From NCBI GenBank assembly GCA_035556555.1, contig DATMES010000033.1, positions 1-64,000 on the forward strand: 64,000 bases of DNA, in the 5' to 3' direction. The stretch comes from Frankiaceae bacterium (lineage in GTDB: Bacteria; Actinomycetota; Actinomycetes; BP-191). Under the pieces are notes generated by a model, which did not search any database, was not told the origin of the DNA, and was given only the letters and a program-made list of their open reading frames with translations. Shown here one piece after another: positions 7,746-18,838 of this stretch (its first letter is position 1; every line of letters starts with the position of its first letter). Position numbers and translations under genes: made by a program.

Positions 7746-8015
7746 ATGATCCGCAAGGCGACGTTGTTGACCGGCTTCGCGGCCGGCTATGTCCTCGGCG
7801 CCAAGGCTGGGCGCGCCCGCTACGAGCTGATCATGAAGCAGTGGCGCGGCCTGCTCGGCAAGCCCGAGGTCCAGCAGGCGACCGAGACGGTCAAGCAGGA
7901 GACGAGCGACCTCCTCGGCACGGCGAAGCGCGTCGTCACCGACACGTTCGCCGGCAAGGACGTGACCGACAAGGTCCACACGACCACCACGCCGGACGTC
8001 ACCGTCCGCGTCTGA
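7746..8015 (+). CDS. YtxH-like small membrane-associated protein
   Basis: An 89-residue protein. Residues 7-19 (LLTGFAAGYVLGAKAGRARY) give the short glycine-rich hydrophobic segment and AGR motif of YtxH/GvpP-type proteins, followed by an amphipathic helix (EVQQATETVKQETSDLLGTA). Such proteins are generally stress-linked and peripheral to the membrane. It lies 14 bases before the DUF5709 gene, a pairing suggesting one operon. The biochemical role is unknown. Confidence 0.65.
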   Translation: MIRKATLLTGFAAGYVLGAKAGRARYELIMKQWRGLLGKPEVQQATETVKQETSDLLGTAKRVVTDTFAGKDVTDKVHTTTTPDVTVRV

Positions 8016-8029
8016 CGCAGGAGGCGCGC

Positions 8030-8437
8030 ATGCGTGACGACAGCACCCCTGTCTCGACCCAGGCCGACACCGGGGTCAGCGGCATCGACATCGACGTCGA
8101 CGAGTCCATGACGGCCGGCGAGATCCTCGACCGCGAGCACAGCCCGGTCGAACGCCCCGTGGCCGTCAACGACTTCGGCACGACGGCCGAGGAGAGCCGC
8201 GCCGGCGAGCCGCTGGACGGCCGCCTCGCGCGTGAGCTGCCCGACCCCGCCCTCGAGGTGGAGGTGCCGTACCTCTCCGAGGCCGAGGGCATCGGCGACG
8301 CCCCCGCGGGCCGGATCGTCGACCTCGACGAGGGCGTCCGCGAGGACACCGTCAAGGAGAACGTCGCCATCGACGTGGGCCGCGACGAAGGCATGCGCAG
8401 CGCCGAGGAAGCGGCGATGCACACGTTCGAGGCGTAA
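8030..8437 (+). CDS. DUF5709 family protein
   Basis: A 135-residue, strongly acidic protein with the family signatures ESMTAGEILDREHSPVERPV, GTTAEESRAGEPLDGRLARE and the C-terminal RDEGMRSAEEAAMHTFEA. DUF5709 proteins are restricted to actinobacteria and have no known function. GGAGGCGC precedes the ATG at 8030. It is followed eight bases later by topoisomerase IB, so 7746-9488 probably forms one transcript. Confidence 0.85.
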   Translation: MRDDSTPVSTQADTGVSGIDIDVDESMTAGEILDREHSPVERPVAVNDFGTTAEESRAGEPLDGRLARELPDPALEVEVPYLSEAEGIGDAPAGRIVDLDEGVREDTVKENVAIDVGRDEGMRSAEEAAMHTFEA

Positions 8438-8444
8438 CGACGCC

Positions 8445-9488
8445 ATGCCCCGCCTCCGCCGCGTCGACTGCTCGACGCCAGGGCTGCGACGCCGGCGGGC
8501 GGGGCGGGGCTTCGTCTACCTCGACCAGAACGGCAACCGCGTCACCGACGCCGACACGCTGCGCCGCATCGACGCGCTGGTGATACCTCCCGCGTGGAAC
8601 GACGTCTGGATCTGCCCCCTCCCGAACGGTCACATCCAGGCCACCGGCATCGACGCCGCGGGACGCACGCAGTACCGCTACCACGACGCGTGGCGCCTGC
8701 AGCGCGACCGCGCGAAGTTCGACCACATGGTGGAGTTCGGCCGCGCGCTGCCGACTCTCCGCGAGCGCATCGCGGCCGACCTCGACCAGCCGGGCCTCCC
8801 CCGCGAACGCGTCCTCGCCTGCGCGACGCGGCTGCTCGACCTCGGCTTCTTCCGCATCGGCACGGAGGGCTACGCCGAGCAGAACCAGACGTACGGCCTC
8901 GCCACGATGCGCAAGGACCACGTGAGCATCAACGGCGACGTGATCGAGTTCGACTACGTCGCGAAGTCCGGCAAGCAGCGCATCCAGTCGATCGTCGACC
9001 CGACGGTCGTGGAGGTCGTGAAAGCGCTGAAGCGACGGCGTTCCGGCGGCGACGAGCTGCTCGCGTACCAGCGCGACAAGGTCTGGTGCGACGTGAGGTC
9101 GGCCGACATCAACGCCTACATCAAGGACGTCACGGGGGGCGACTACAGCGCGAAGGACTTCCGTACGTGGGCCGCGACGGTGCTCGCCGCGGTGGCGCTC
9201 GCGGTGTCGAGCAACGCCAAGTCGCCGACCGCGCGGAAGAAGGCCGTGGCGCGGGCGTACCAGGAGGTCGCGCACTACCTGGGCAACACCCCCGCGGTCT
9301 GCCGGTCGTCGTACGTCGACCCGCGCATCGTCGACCGCTACCTCGCCGGGGTCACGGTCGCGAAGTCGCTGGAACGCCTGGGCGACAACGCGCAGGAGGG
9401 TCACCTCGGCACCCAGGGCGAGATCGAGTGGGCCGTCCTCGACCTGCTCGCCGACGCGCCCGCGCCGAGCCTGCCGATCGCGGTGTAG
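8445..9488 (+). CDS. DNA topoisomerase IB (poxvirus-like)
   Basis: 347 residues. It relaxes supercoils by transient 3'-phosphotyrosyl nicking of one strand. The N-terminal domain shows GFVYLDQNGNRVTDADTLRR and LVIPPAWNDVWICPLPNGHI; the catalytic domain has RIGTEGYAEQNQTYGLATMR, then DFRTWAATVLAAVAL, and the nucleophile Tyr290 in RSSYVDPRIV. Length matches the bacterial type IB family of about 330-360 residues. It follows the DUF5709 gene by seven bases. Bacterial type IB enzymes are non-essential and patchily distributed. Confidence 0.93.
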   Translation: MPRLRRVDCSTPGLRRRRAGRGFVYLDQNGNRVTDADTLRRIDALVIPPAWNDVWICPLPNGHIQATGIDAAGRTQYRYHDAWRLQRDRAKFDHMVEFGRALPTLRERIAADLDQPGLPRERVLACATRLLDLGFFRIGTEGYAEQNQTYGLATMRKDHVSINGDVIEFDYVAKSGKQRIQSIVDPTVVEVVKALKRRRSGGDELLAYQRDKVWCDVRSADINAYIKDVTGGDYSAKDFRTWAATVLAAVALAVSSNAKSPTARKKAVARAYQEVAHYLGNTPAVCRSSYVDPRIVDRYLAGVTVAKSLERLGDNAQEGHLGTQGEIEWAVLDLLADAPAPSLPIAV

Positions 9489-9516
9489 CGCCCGCCGGTA
9501 CGGGCAGGAACCACGC

Positions 9517-9870
9517 ATGCCGACGACACCGGACAACGCCACCGACGCCACCCCGATGGGCGAGGCGCTGAAGAGGTTCGAGAACGACGGGTACACCGCG
9601 CAGTTCGCGGCCCAGGAGGGCGCCAACGTCGTCTGCTACGCCTGTCACACGACGAGCCCCGCGCGCGACGTCGAGCTCACCGCGCTGATCCGTACGGAGG
9701 GCGCGTCCGACCCCGACGACATGACCGCCGTCGCCGCCGTGACCTGCCCGAGCTGCGGCGCGAAGGGCACGCTCGTCGTGCACTTCGGCGCGATGGCGCC
9801 GGTGGAGCACGACGAGGTCCTCGCCGCGCTGGAGGACAAGCGCGAGGCGAGCGGCGTCGACGCGAGCTAG
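9517..9870 (+). CDS. Small protein with two CxxC pairs, unknown function
   Basis: A 117-residue protein. The pairs CYACHTTSPARDVELTALIR and CPSCGAKGTLVVHFGAMAPV form a probable zinc ribbon, and the N-terminus (MGEALKRFENDGYTAQFAAQ) resembles phosphoribosylpyrophosphate-independent stress-type proteins only loosely. Its TAG stop shares a base with the GTG of the downstream subtilase. The family is known in actinobacteria as hypothetical; function is not assigned. Confidence 0.7.
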   Translation: MPTTPDNATDATPMGEALKRFENDGYTAQFAAQEGANVVCYACHTTSPARDVELTALIRTEGASDPDDMTAVAAVTCPSCGAKGTLVVHFGAMAPVEHDEVLAALEDKREASGVDAS

Positions 9871-11114
9871 TGCTCCGGCTCGCCGCGGTGCTCGTGGCGG
9901 CCGCGGTCGGAGCACCGCTGGTCGCCGACGCGCAGGCGCAGCCCGCGACGTGGAACTTCGCGCAGATCAGGATCGGCCGCGCGCAGGCCGCCGGCCGCTA
10001 CGGCGCGGGCGTCACCGTCGCCGTCCTCGACACGTGGATCGACAGGACCCACCCCGACTTCGGCGGCCGCGTGCTGACCGGCGCCGACTGCGTCGGCGGC
10101 ACCTGCAAGAGAGGCAACGTCCCGCCCGACCGCTGCGAGGCGCACGGCACCCACGTCGCGGGCACGGTCGCGTCGCGGACGTACGGCGTCGCGCCGGCCG
10201 CGCGCATCCTCCCCATACGCATCCTGCGCTGGGACGGCGCCGAGTGCACGGGCACCTCGCGCGACCTCGCCGCGGCCGTGCGCTACGCCACCGCCAACGG
10301 CGCGCGCGTCGTCAACATCTCCGCCGGCGCGGCCGTACCGCTGGCCGGGAGCGACACGCGCCTCGACGCCGCCGTCGCCGACGCCGCGAACAAGGGCGTG
10401 CTCGTCGTCTTCGCCGCGGGCAACTCCGGGCTCTCCGTCAGCGACTCGTACGGCGGCAACGCGCTCATCGTCGCGGCGACGTCGCGCGGCGGGCGGCTGG
10501 CGTCGTACTCGCAGCGCGGCAGCGGCGTCGACCTCGCGGCGCCCGGCGGCGCCGCGAGCGGAGACACCTGCACGCAGTCGGGCTGCGTCGTCTCGACGTG
10601 GAGCGACGGCACCAGGCACCAGTACGCCGCGCTGGCCGGCACGTCGATGGCCGCGCCGCACGTGAGCGGTGTCGCGGCGCTGCTCTTCGCGCAGCGGACG
10701 CGGTCGCGCAACCAGGTCGTCGCGCGGCTGCGCGACACCGCCCGCCCGCTGGCCGAGGCGGGCGACGGGCTCGTCGACGCGTCCGCCGCGCTGGCCGTCT
10801 CGTCGTCGCCACCGGCCACCGCGAGCAGCCCCGCGGCGACGCCGAGCGTCATCCCGCTGCGGCCGCGCCCGAAGCCGCAGGCGCGCCCCACCGCGACGCC
10901 GACCCCGAAGCCCACTCCGAAGCCGACGCGCACGCCGACCCCGACACCCGCGCCGGTCACCACTCCCCCGGCACCGTCGGCGACCCCGCCCGTCGGGGCG
11001 CCCGCCGACCCCAGCAGGGACAGCCGCGGCGCGCCCATCGGAGTCGCCGTCGCGATGCTGCTCGCGGCCGCCGCCGGCACGGCGGCGCAGCTGCGCAGGC
11101 CTCGCTCCCGGTGA
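9870..11114 (+). CDS. Secreted, membrane-anchored subtilase (S8 family)
   Basis: 414 residues. Signal peptide residues 1-24; catalytic triad Asp54 (VAVLDTWIDRTHPDF), His92 (AHGTHVAGT) and Ser259 (GTSMAAPHVSG), with oxyanion Asn185 (AAGNSG). After residue 310 there is a proline/threonine linker (PTATPTPKPTPKPT) and a C-terminal membrane helix (GVAVAMLLAAAAGTA) followed by RRPRSR. That layout is mycosin-like, but no ESX genes are nearby. No I9 propeptide is seen, unlike the neighbouring convergent subtilase. The GTG start overlaps the previous stop by one base. Confidence 0.88.
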   Translation: MLRLAAVLVAAAVGAPLVADAQAQPATWNFAQIRIGRAQAAGRYGAGVTVAVLDTWIDRTHPDFGGRVLTGADCVGGTCKRGNVPPDRCEAHGTHVAGTVASRTYGVAPAARILPIRILRWDGAECTGTSRDLAAAVRYATANGARVVNISAGAAVPLAGSDTRLDAAVADAANKGVLVVFAAGNSGLSVSDSYGGNALIVAATSRGGRLASYSQRGSGVDLAAPGGAASGDTCTQSGCVVSTWSDGTRHQYAALAGTSMAAPHVSGVAALLFAQRTRSRNQVVARLRDTARPLAEAGDGLVDASAALAVSSSPPATASSPAATPSVIPLRPRPKPQARPTATPTPKPTPKPTRTPTPTPAPVTTPPAPSATPPVGAPADPSRDSRGAPIGVAVAMLLAAAAGTAAQLRRPRSR

Positions 11115-11171
11115 TCTTGGAAAACGGGTGGGCTGGCGCGCGACCGCGGCCGCGGCCGCGGCGGAACCCTC
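11115..11171. repeat. Short gap between convergent subtilases with a (CGCGGC) tract
   Basis: These 57 bases hold GTGATCTTGGAAAACGGGTG at 11113-11132, which loosely matches the dispersed GTGATCTTCRAAGAACG repeat found at 29749, 42297 and 60428. A pure G/C tract of CGCGGC hexamers follows at about 11142-11162. The tract could act as a bidirectional transcription block between the two converging genes. Confidence 0.4.
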
Positions 11172-12371
11172 CTAGAGGGCGAGCGCGCGGGCGGCGTTGA
11201 TGCGGCCCGCGCCATAGAAGTCGTCCCGGCCCTTGGCACCCTTGTCGTCGGCGGTCTGCACGATCGCGTCGCTGACCTGCTGCGGCGTCCAGTCCGGGTG
11301 CTTCGAACGCACCAGCGCGGCCAGCCCGGCGACGTGCGGCGCTGCCATCGACGTGCCGCTCATCTCGCCGTAGCCGTACGTCCGCTTCTTCGGGTTGACC
11401 GTGGTCGACACGATGTCGACGCCGGGCGCTGAGACGTCCACCGCGGCGCCGAACGTCGAGAACGTCGCCGGCAGGTCCTTGCTGTCGGTGGCCCCGACGC
11501 CGAGCACGCCGGTGCAGTTGGCGGGGGCGGACGTCGGCCCGCCCTGCGCGGCGTCGTTGCCAGAGGACGCGACCACGAGGGACTTCTGCTGCGCCGCGTA
11601 CTCGGTCGCGAGCCGGTACGCCACCGGGCACACCGAGGCGAAGCCGAGGCTGAGGTTGAGCACGTCCGCGCCGCGCTTCACCGCCTCGACCATGCCGGCG
11701 AGGACGTCGCAGCTGGTCCCGGAACCGTTGGCGCCCAGCACCTTCACGGGCAGCACCTTGGCTCCCCACGCGACGCCGGAGACGCCGCGGCGGTTGTTGG
11801 TGGCGGCGGCGACGGTGCCGGCGACGTGCGTCCCGTGGCCGTGGTCGTCGTCCGCGTCCTCGTCGCCGTTGACGACGTCGATGCCGGCCAGCACCTTGCC
11901 CTTGAGGTCGGGGTGAGCGGCGGCGACGCCGGTGTCGATCACCGCGACGGTCACCGCGGCAGTGCCGGTCGTGACGTCCCACGCGCGCGACAGGCCGGTC
12001 TTGCCGATGGCCCACTGGCTGCGGGCGTACGGGTCGTTCGGCTTGCGGTGCGCGGTCACGACGGCGTCGGGCTCCGCGGCGACCACGCCGGGGACCGTAC
12101 GCAGCCTGGGCAGCAGCGCGTCCCGTACGCCCGCGGAAGGCAGCTCCACGGCGCGTACGCCGAGCGGCTCGAGGCGCGCGCCGACCCGTCCGCCGGCGGC
12201 GCGGACGAGCGCCAGGACGTCGCGTTCGGCGCTGGGCGCCAGCGAGATCAGCGCGCGGCGTGAGACACCGTCGACCGCCGGGAAGCAGGCCTCGGGGTAC
12301 TGAGCCGACGCGCCGGGCACGGCCACGGCGGACGACGTGAGGGCACAGAGCAGCAGCGCACGCAGTCGCAT
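11172..12371 (-). CDS. Secreted thermitase-like subtilase (S8 family)
   Basis: 399 residues. Signal peptide 1-23 (cleavage after ASA), an I9-type propeptide about 38-105 (ALISLAPSAERDVLALVRAA, VPGVVAAEPDAVV), then the peptidase with Asp146 (VAVIDTGVAAAHPDL), His179 (HGHGTHVAGTV), Asn272 (ASSGND) and Ser341 (SGTSMAAPHVAG). The enzyme ends soon after the catalytic domain, so it is freely secreted rather than anchored. It converges on the anchored subtilase at 9870 and is divergent from the large vWA gene at 12500. Confidence 0.92.
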   Translation of the reverse strand: MRLRALLLCALTSSAVAVPGASAQYPEACFPAVDGVSRRALISLAPSAERDVLALVRAAGGRVGARLEPLGVRAVELPSAGVRDALLPRLRTVPGVVAAEPDAVVTAHRKPNDPYARSQWAIGKTGLSRAWDVTTGTAAVTVAVIDTGVAAAHPDLKGKVLAGIDVVNGDEDADDDHGHGTHVAGTVAAATNNRRGVSGVAWGAKVLPVKVLGANGSGTSCDVLAGMVEAVKRGADVLNLSLGFASVCPVAYRLATEYAAQQKSLVVASSGNDAAQGGPTSAPANCTGVLGVGATDSKDLPATFSTFGAAVDVSAPGVDIVSTTVNPKKRTYGYGEMSGTSMAAPHVAGLAALVRSKHPDWTPQQVSDAIVQTADDKGAKGRDDFYGAGRINAARALAL

Positions 12372-12499
12372 GGGACGACCTCCCTACGCGACTCAAGAGC
12401 CTCCGGCACGCCGCGAGGTTCGCGCCCGATTTCGTCCGAACCCGTTGCCGCCCAGGGGGCTCTCAGGCCCAGCAACTCCACCCCCCAGCGGGAGTACGC

Positions 12500-15121
12500 A
12501 TGCGCACACGTCTGGTCCGGGCCGCCGTCGCCACCGCCGCGCTCGCCACCGCCCTGTCGCCGCTCGGCACCACCGCCGCTCCGGTCTGCGCCGACGAGGG
12601 GCGGCGTGCCAGACCGGACGGCTGGGTGTCGCTGAACCGTCCGGCGTGGAGCATCGGCGACCACAAGGTCACGGCGTGGGCGGCGTCGCCGTACGTCGAC
12701 GGGTACCTCCTCGCGACGAACGGCAGCACGATCGCGCGCTCGACCGACGGCGGCTGCGGCTGGGAAGAGGTCTACACGCCGGGCATCAACGTCGGCGAGA
12801 ACCGCCTCATCGGGGTCGGCGACAGCATCTACGACGTGGCGATGCCGCCGTCGCCTCCCGGCCGCGTGCCGTACATCTCGTACGCCGTCGTCAGCGACCT
12901 CGACAGCACGGTCGTCGCGACGTCGAGCAACCTCGGCGAGACGTGGATCGAGCAGCCGAGCATCGGCCTCCCGCCCCTCGTCGCGCTGCACTCGATCCAC
13001 GTCGCCGCTGACCCGCGGACGGCGTACGTCCTCGTCGACGCGCAGACGTCGCTGACGTCAGTGATCGAGACGACGCTGTACGTCACGCGCGACGCCGGGC
13101 TCACGTTCACGCCGGTGAAGCGCGGGCTCGACGCCTCGCAGTACACCGAGATCGCCGTGGACCCGGTCATCCCGACGGAGATCTGGGCGTGGGACGCCGC
13201 GAAGCTCTACCACTCGAAGGACAGCGGGCTGACGTTCACCGAGGTGCGCGGCATCGGCGGGCCGATCAGCACCGTCGACATCACGCACTTCCCCGCGTTC
13301 ACGCCGGCGAAGGTCACGGCGTACCGGTCCGACGCGCCGCTGGCCCGCCGGTCGGAGGACGGCGGGGTGACCTGGAAGACCGTGCCGACGAAGGGTCGCG
13401 TCACCGGCACCACCAACCTCTACACGCTCGACGCCCTCGCGACGACGAGCCGCACCGGCGTGTTCGTCGACGTGGGGCTGTTCAAGATCCGGGGCCTGGA
13501 CGTGACGCCGCGCAACCTCGTCCTCCACGACCTCGCGTTCCAGCTCGGCGGGGGCCTGACGACGTTGTACGGCAGCAGCGGCAAGGACCTGTACCTGCGC
13601 CGCTTCACGCCGAAGCTCGATCCGCTCCCGCCCATCAACCTGCGGGCGCCGAAGGTCCTCAAGCAGGGCCCGACGGCGCTGCTGCCCGCCAACGAGGTCG
13701 TCAAGCTGGTGCCCGGCCAGCGCCGGACCATCGACTACCGGCTCGACCTCTCGCCGGTGCCGACGAAGCTCGACGTGTTCTTCGCGATGGACAGCACCGG
13801 CTCGATGAGCCCGGTCATCGCCAGCCTGCGCAAGGACCTCCAGGACATCATCGACGACCTCGGCAAGTCCGGGATCAACGTGTGGTTCGGCGTCGGCGAC
13901 TTCAAGGACTACCCGCACTTCGGGGCCGGCGCGGACCACCCGTACAAGCGGTTCCGCGAGGTCGGGCCGATCGACGACGAGCTCGAGGAGGCCATCAACC
14001 GCATCACGACCGGTGGCGGCAACGGCCTCGACTCCGCGCTCACGGCTACGTACCAGGCCGCGACGGGCGAGGGACAGCGGCGGTCCGACCTGCTGGGCGA
14101 CAAGGGCGGCTGGTGGGTCGAGCCGAACCAGGGGGCCGAGTGGCGCGAGGACGCGCTCAAGGTGCTCGTCATCGCCTCGGACGTCCGCAGCCGCGACCCG
14201 CAGAACGACGCCGGCTACCCGGGCCCGACGTACCGCCAGGTCATCAACGCGCTCAACCACCTCGGCATCGAGCACGTCGGCCTCGCCGTCGGTGACTACC
14301 CGGAGGAGCCGTACCAGTCGCTGAGGCGCGTCAGCAGCGGGACGAGCACGCTCGCGCCGGCCGACGGCACCGACTGCAACGACGACGGCAAGGTCGACGT
14401 CCTGCCGTTCCAGCCGATGGTCTGCAAGCTGCCGCTGGGCAGCTCCGGCGCCACGAACATCGCGCCCGCCATGGTCGGCCTGCTGCAGTCGCTGGAGGAC
14501 CGGCAGACGGTGTCGTTCGACCTGCGGGGCGACCGCCGCGTGGCGGCCGTGGAGGGGCTCTCGTCGGCGATGGGCGTCAACGTCAAGACGTACAACTCCC
14601 TCGACTTCGCGGTCGAGGTCCGCTGCGACCTCGCGACGTCGGGGCAGACGTACCGCTACGGCATCGAGGCGAAGGTCGCCAACGAGACCGTCGCCGCCAC
14701 GGGGCTCACCGTCGAGTGCGCGGGCGTTGCCGCGGCCGCGCGGCGCCAGCGGCCCGAGGTCCGCGAGTTCGCGGCGCCGCCGGTCGTCCGCGCGCTCGTC
14801 GCGGCCGCCGCGCCGCCGCCGCCCGCTCCGCCCGCGCCGGTCCCCCAGCCGCAGCCGCAGAGCAACCCCAACCCGAACCCGCAGCCCGGCGTCCAGGCGC
14901 AGGCCGGCATGGCGCACCAGGAGCAGGCGGAGGTCCAGCTGGCGCTGGCCGAGATCGACGTCCACGAGGACGAGGAGCTCGCGATGGTGGGCGTCGCGGA
15001 CACCGACGCGGCCAGGGCCGGAGCGGTGCTCTGCACCGGACTCGCGATGAGCGCGGGCTTCGCGGTGGCGATGCGGCGGCGTACGCGGACCTCGGTCGCC
15101 CGCGTCAGGAGTAGCGGGTGA
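12500..15121 (+). CDS. Large secreted vWA-domain protein with beta-propeller-like N-terminus
   Basis: 873 residues. Signal peptide 1-33; residues about 45-370 carry BNR/sialidase-like repeats (STDGGCGWEEVY, TSSNLGETWIEQPS, SKDSGLTFTEVR, SEDGGVTWKTVP). A von Willebrand A domain follows with the MIDAS motif DSTGS at 431-435 and features of integrin-beta-type vWA (WFGVGDFKDYPHF, ITTGGGNGLDSALT). A proline-rich linker (QPQPQSNPNPNPQPG) and a C-terminal hydrophobic helix (VLCTGLAMSAGFAVAM) with a basic end suggest surface anchoring. The likely role is adhesion or a cell-envelope scaffold. Its 3' end overlaps the ABC permease gene by 17 bases. Confidence 0.82.
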   Translation: MRTRLVRAAVATAALATALSPLGTTAAPVCADEGRRARPDGWVSLNRPAWSIGDHKVTAWAASPYVDGYLLATNGSTIARSTDGGCGWEEVYTPGINVGENRLIGVGDSIYDVAMPPSPPGRVPYISYAVVSDLDSTVVATSSNLGETWIEQPSIGLPPLVALHSIHVAADPRTAYVLVDAQTSLTSVIETTLYVTRDAGLTFTPVKRGLDASQYTEIAVDPVIPTEIWAWDAAKLYHSKDSGLTFTEVRGIGGPISTVDITHFPAFTPAKVTAYRSDAPLARRSEDGGVTWKTVPTKGRVTGTTNLYTLDALATTSRTGVFVDVGLFKIRGLDVTPRNLVLHDLAFQLGGGLTTLYGSSGKDLYLRRFTPKLDPLPPINLRAPKVLKQGPTALLPANEVVKLVPGQRRTIDYRLDLSPVPTKLDVFFAMDSTGSMSPVIASLRKDLQDIIDDLGKSGINVWFGVGDFKDYPHFGAGADHPYKRFREVGPIDDELEEAINRITTGGGNGLDSALTATYQAATGEGQRRSDLLGDKGGWWVEPNQGAEWREDALKVLVIASDVRSRDPQNDAGYPGPTYRQVINALNHLGIEHVGLAVGDYPEEPYQSLRRVSSGTSTLAPADGTDCNDDGKVDVLPFQPMVCKLPLGSSGATNIAPAMVGLLQSLEDRQTVSFDLRGDRRVAAVEGLSSAMGVNVKTYNSLDFAVEVRCDLATSGQTYRYGIEAKVANETVAATGLTVECAGVAAAARRQRPEVREFAAPPVVRALVAAAAPPPPAPPAPVPQPQPQSNPNPNPQPGVQAQAGMAHQEQAEVQLALAEIDVHEDEELAMVGVADTDAARAGAVLCTGLAMSAGFAVAMRRRTRTSVARVRSSG

Positions 15122-15892
15122 TGTAGCCGCGGCGGCGGAACGTCGAGAGCATCGCCTTGACGAACGCCGTCGCGGCGGCGAGCGCGACGAACGTCGACAC
15201 GCCCGCCCAGCCGAGAGTGCCCCACGGGATGCCGTCGCCGTCGATGACGGTACGGGCGGCGGCGAACGCGTGGGTCGTCGGCAGCAGCCTGGCGATCGGC
15301 TGGAGGCCGCCGGGCAGCGACTCGATCGGGTAGAACACGCCCGACAGCGGCATGACGACGAAGAGGATGCCCCACGCCAGCGCCTCGGCGCCGGTGCCGA
15401 AGCGCAGCACCATGCCGATGACGAACATCGCCACGGCCCAGCCCGCCGCGAGCAGCACGGCGATGATCGGCAGCAGCGCGATGCCGAGCGACGTGACGTC
15501 GAACGCGTACAGCAGCGCCACCATGACGGCCACCGCGCCGACGCCGAGGAACAGCTTGACGAGCCCGAACGCCACGACGCCCGCGACCCACTCGGCCTCC
15601 GACATCGGCGTGACCATCATCGAGAGCAGGTTGCGCGACCACGTCTCCTCGAGGAAGCCGGTCGCGAGCGCGATCTGCGACTGGTAGACGACGTGCCAGA
15701 GAAGCACGCCGGCGATGAGGTAGCCGGCACCGGCCGCGCCGCCCGCGCCGCCCTCCCGCGCGAAGAACACCGCGAGCGAGCCGAACAGCAGCGTGTCGAC
15801 GATCGGCCAGATCGTCACGTCGAAGAACCGGTGCGGGCTGCGCTTGAGGACGAGCGCCTGGCGCATCGCCACGGCACGGACGGGACGCCACC

Positions 15893-15896
<4 letters not shown>
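15105..15896 (-). CDS. ABC-2 type exporter permease
   Basis: From ATG 15896, 263 residues with about six membrane helices (FDVTIWPIVDTLLFGSLAVF, LIAGVLLWHVVYQSQIALAT, FGLVKLFLGVGAVAVMVALL, LLPIIAVLLAAGWAVAMFVI, ALAWGILFVVMPLSGVFYPI, STFVALAAATAFVKAML). GVFYPIESLPGGLQPIARLLPTTHAF is the ABC-2 permease signature. It overlaps the ATPase stop by ATGA, so both are translationally coupled. The longer reading frame upstream is antisense shadow and was not used. The substrate is unknown. Confidence 0.9.
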
Positions 15897-16627
<731 letters not shown>

Positions 16628-16679
16628 GACCGGTCACTCTCCCACCGGCGGGGGGTGACCGCACGCGAATTGGCGCAGG

Positions 16680-17618
16680 TCAGCGGCGGAGGTCGAGCGC
16701 CTCGGTGGCGGCGAGGTAGCCGGCGTCGCCGGCGCCGGAGAACACGAGGAAGCGCGAGCCGAGTGCCACGCCGCCGAAGCCGGTGCGGCCTGGCGCGAGG
16801 CGCGGCAGCCGGAGACGGCGCCCGGTGCGGGTGTCGTACGCCTCCACGCTGTCGAACACGCCGCCCGCGTGCTCCCCGCCCGCGCTGACGAGGAAGCCGG
16901 TCGAGGTCAGCGCGCTGACGTGGCCGCTGCGGGTCTGCAGCAGCCCGGGGACGCGGTACCAGCGGCCCGTAGGGACGTCGAGGCGCTCGACGAGGGCGGT
17001 GTTGGTGTCGGGCGAGCCGTTGCGGCCGCCGAGGGCCCAGACGCTCCTGCCGTCGGTGACGGCGGTGAGGTGCTCGCGCGGCGTCGGCAGCCCCTGGCCG
17101 GTCGACCACAGGCCGGTCTTCGGGTCGTACACGAGCGCCGTCGTCGCGAGGACGCCCTGCTGGGTGAAGCCGCCGTATATCCAGAGCTTGCCGCCGTACG
17201 CCACCATCGCGCCCGCCGCGCGGGTCTCCGGCATCGGCGCGATGGGCAGCCAGGTGCCGTCGCGGAGGACGAACGCCGTGTTGACCGCGCCGAAGACCAC
17301 GGCGGAGTAGCCGCCGGCGACGTAGACGTCGTCGCCGAGCGCGGCGGACATGGCGTGGTTGACGGCCGAAGGGATGGGCGGCCCTGCCGACCAGCGGTCG
17401 GCCTTGGGGTCGTAGACGTCGACGCTGACCGAGTTGGTGAGCGAGACGACGAACCCGCCGACGGCGTAGACCTTGCCGCCGGCGACGGCGTACGCCCCCT
17501 CGTGCCGCGGCTCGGTCATGGCCGCGAGCGTCTTCCAGCGCGGCGCGGGACGGCTCCCCGCGAACGCGGGCGTGACGAGGACGAGTGCCGCGACGACGAT
17601 CGCGGCGACGCGGCGCAC
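16680..17618 (-). CDS. Secreted Kelch-repeat beta-propeller protein
   Basis: 312 residues from GTG 17618. Signal peptide 1-20 (AAIVVAALVLVTPAFA). About six Kelch blades follow, each with the GG doublet and a tryptophan (GGKVYAVGGFVVSL, GDDVYVAGGYSAV, GGKLWIYGGFTQQ, DGRSVWALGGRNG, GFLVSAGGEHAGG, GSRFLVFSGAGDAG). A six-bladed propeller would close at this length. Role unknown; carbohydrate or protein binding is typical. It lies only four bases downstream of sigA, so it may be transcribed by read-through. Confidence 0.85.
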   Translation of the reverse strand: MRRVAAIVVAALVLVTPAFAGSRPAPRWKTLAAMTEPRHEGAYAVAGGKVYAVGGFVVSLTNSVSVDVYDPKADRWSAGPPIPSAVNHAMSAALGDDVYVAGGYSAVVFGAVNTAFVLRDGTWLPIAPMPETRAAGAMVAYGGKLWIYGGFTQQGVLATTALVYDPKTGLWSTGQGLPTPREHLTAVTDGRSVWALGGRNGSPDTNTALVERLDVPTGRWYRVPGLLQTRSGHVSALTSTGFLVSAGGEHAGGVFDSVEAYDTRTGRRLRLPRLAPGRTGFGGVALGSRFLVFSGAGDAGYLAATEALDLRR

Positions 17619-17622
17619 CGGC

Positions 17623-18792
<1,170 letters not shown>

Positions 18793-18838
18793 CTCTCGTC
18801 CTTCTGTCGTGGTGCCGGGCCGTGGATCTCGACTCCGG

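Noticed and set aside
11142-11162. CGCGGC hexamer tract as a functional satellite
   Set aside because: Short G/C runs like this are expected in a genome of this composition; it is noted only as part of the convergent gap.
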